From NCBI GenBank assembly GCA_045540975.1, contig JAZQIE010000016.1, positions 1 through 15,749 on the forward strand: a stretch of 15,749 bases of DNA. Reading direction: 5' to 3'. The stretch is from SIG510 sp045540975. Lineage in GTDB: Bacteria > Bacillota > Clostridia > Oscillospirales > JAAYXM01. The notes beneath the pieces are model-generated. The model was given only the letters and a program-made list of their open reading frames with translations. It ran no database searches and was not told the DNA's origin. Both the position numbers and the translations under genes were made by a program. This document shows, piece by piece, positions 15,344-15,749 of this stretch. Positions within the stretch are counted from its first letter, which is position 1. Every line of letters starts with the position of its first letter.

Positions 15344-15749
15344 TTGAATTATATAGAATACGGAAAAGAACATAACGATGTAATTGTGTTCCTGCACGGA
15401 GGCGGTTTGTCATGGTGGAATTATCGTGACGTGGCAGAAACGCTTTCGTCTGATTATCATATCATTTTACCGATATTAGATGGACATACAAAAAGCAGCT
15501 GCGATTTCACAAGCATTGAAGAAAACGCAAAAAGAATAATTGCGTTTGTTGATGAGAAGTTTGGCGGTTCAGTACTGCTGATTGGTGGCTTATCGCTCGG
15601 AGGACAAGTAGTTCTTGAAATTCTATCGCAAAAAAAGGATGCTTGTCAGTATGCATTGATTGAGAGTGCATTGGTTGTCCCGTCAAAATTTACACACGCT
15701 ATGATGAAACCCGCATTTGGAAGTTGCTATAGCTTAATAAAAAACAAAT
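15344..15749 (+). CDS. Alpha/beta hydrolase, N-terminal part (runs off the right edge)
   Basis: 135 codons are visible. An in-frame TGA at 15335-15337 leaves TTG 15344 as the only usable start codon; GGTGA (15333-15337) lies 6 nt before it, so a TTG start is likely. The protein opens NYIEYGKEHNDVIVFLHGGG; residues 18-21 (HGGG) match the oxyanion-hole turn, WWNYRDVAETL follows, and GLSLGG (82-87) is the nucleophile elbow with S84. Family members are esterases, peptidases or lyases acting on small molecules; the substrate cannot be told. The acid and the catalytic histidine lie beyond the window. It follows the operon by 117 bp in the same direction but may have its own promoter. The DNA is more AT-rich than in the upstream genes. 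Confidence 0.85.
   Translation, partial: MNYIEYGKEHNDVIVFLHGGGLSWWNYRDVAETLSSDYHIILPILDGHTKSSCDFTSIEENAKRIIAFVDEKFGGSVLLIGGLSLGGQVVLEILSQKKDACQYALIESALVVPSKFTHAMMKPAFGSCYSLIKNK

Overview
The window looks like chromosomal DNA of an anaerobic Firmicute of class Clostridia, probably a gut-type Oscillospirales or Christensenellales lineage. The support is indirect: near-balanced base composition, strong AGGAGG-type ribosome binding sites, a long pyrophosphate-dependent phosphofructokinase, and secreted proteins built from Ig-like (BIG_2-type) domains. No rRNA, tRNA, CRISPR array, insertion sequence or phage gene was found.

Region 1 (1-7768) is a polysaccharide-use locus read on the minus strand. 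The left gene (1-5656, running off the edge) encodes a very large secreted protein: signal peptide, three tandem copies of a ~184-residue module, two Ig-like domains, a fourth diverged copy, about six more Ig-like domains, then the N-terminal part of a heparinase II/III-type polysaccharide lyase. The second gene (5901-7580) encodes a 559-residue secreted protein with two copies of the same module and a different C-terminal domain, and it ends at its own terminator. Both genes have the same promoter layout: a 21-bp-spaced direct repeat of TAGCATT-type half-sites whose edge overlaps a poor -35, exactly 19 bp before a -10. The divergent gene 7769-8572 encodes an AraC-family regulator. Its own promoter fires straight into the operator next to the second gene. 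This predicts a small regulon in which one regulator activates both secreted proteins and limits itself.

Region 2 (8573-10326) is a single housekeeping gene, pyrophosphate-fructose-6-phosphate phosphotransferase (pfp). It has its own promoter, overlapping the regulator's stop codon, and a clear terminator.

Region 3 (10327-15226) is a tight four-gene plus-strand operon: a RibD-C/dihydrofolate-reductase-like reductase with a GTG start and a very short leader, a MATE efflux pump, a CoA-disulfide-reductase-like flavoprotein with a C-terminal rhodanese domain, and an unusual fusion of a Cys-rich DUF5714-type domain to a low-molecular-weight-phosphatase-type arsenate reductase. The last two suggest thiol/sulfur/arsenic redox chemistry.

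Region 4 (15227-15749) holds a 117-bp gap with what may be a decayed repeat of the next gene's 5' end, then the first 135 codons of an alpha/beta hydrolase that appears to start at TTG and runs off the right edge.

The most novel items are the repeated ~184-residue module shared by the two secreted proteins, the predicted AraC regulon controlling them, and the DUF5714-arsenate reductase fusion.
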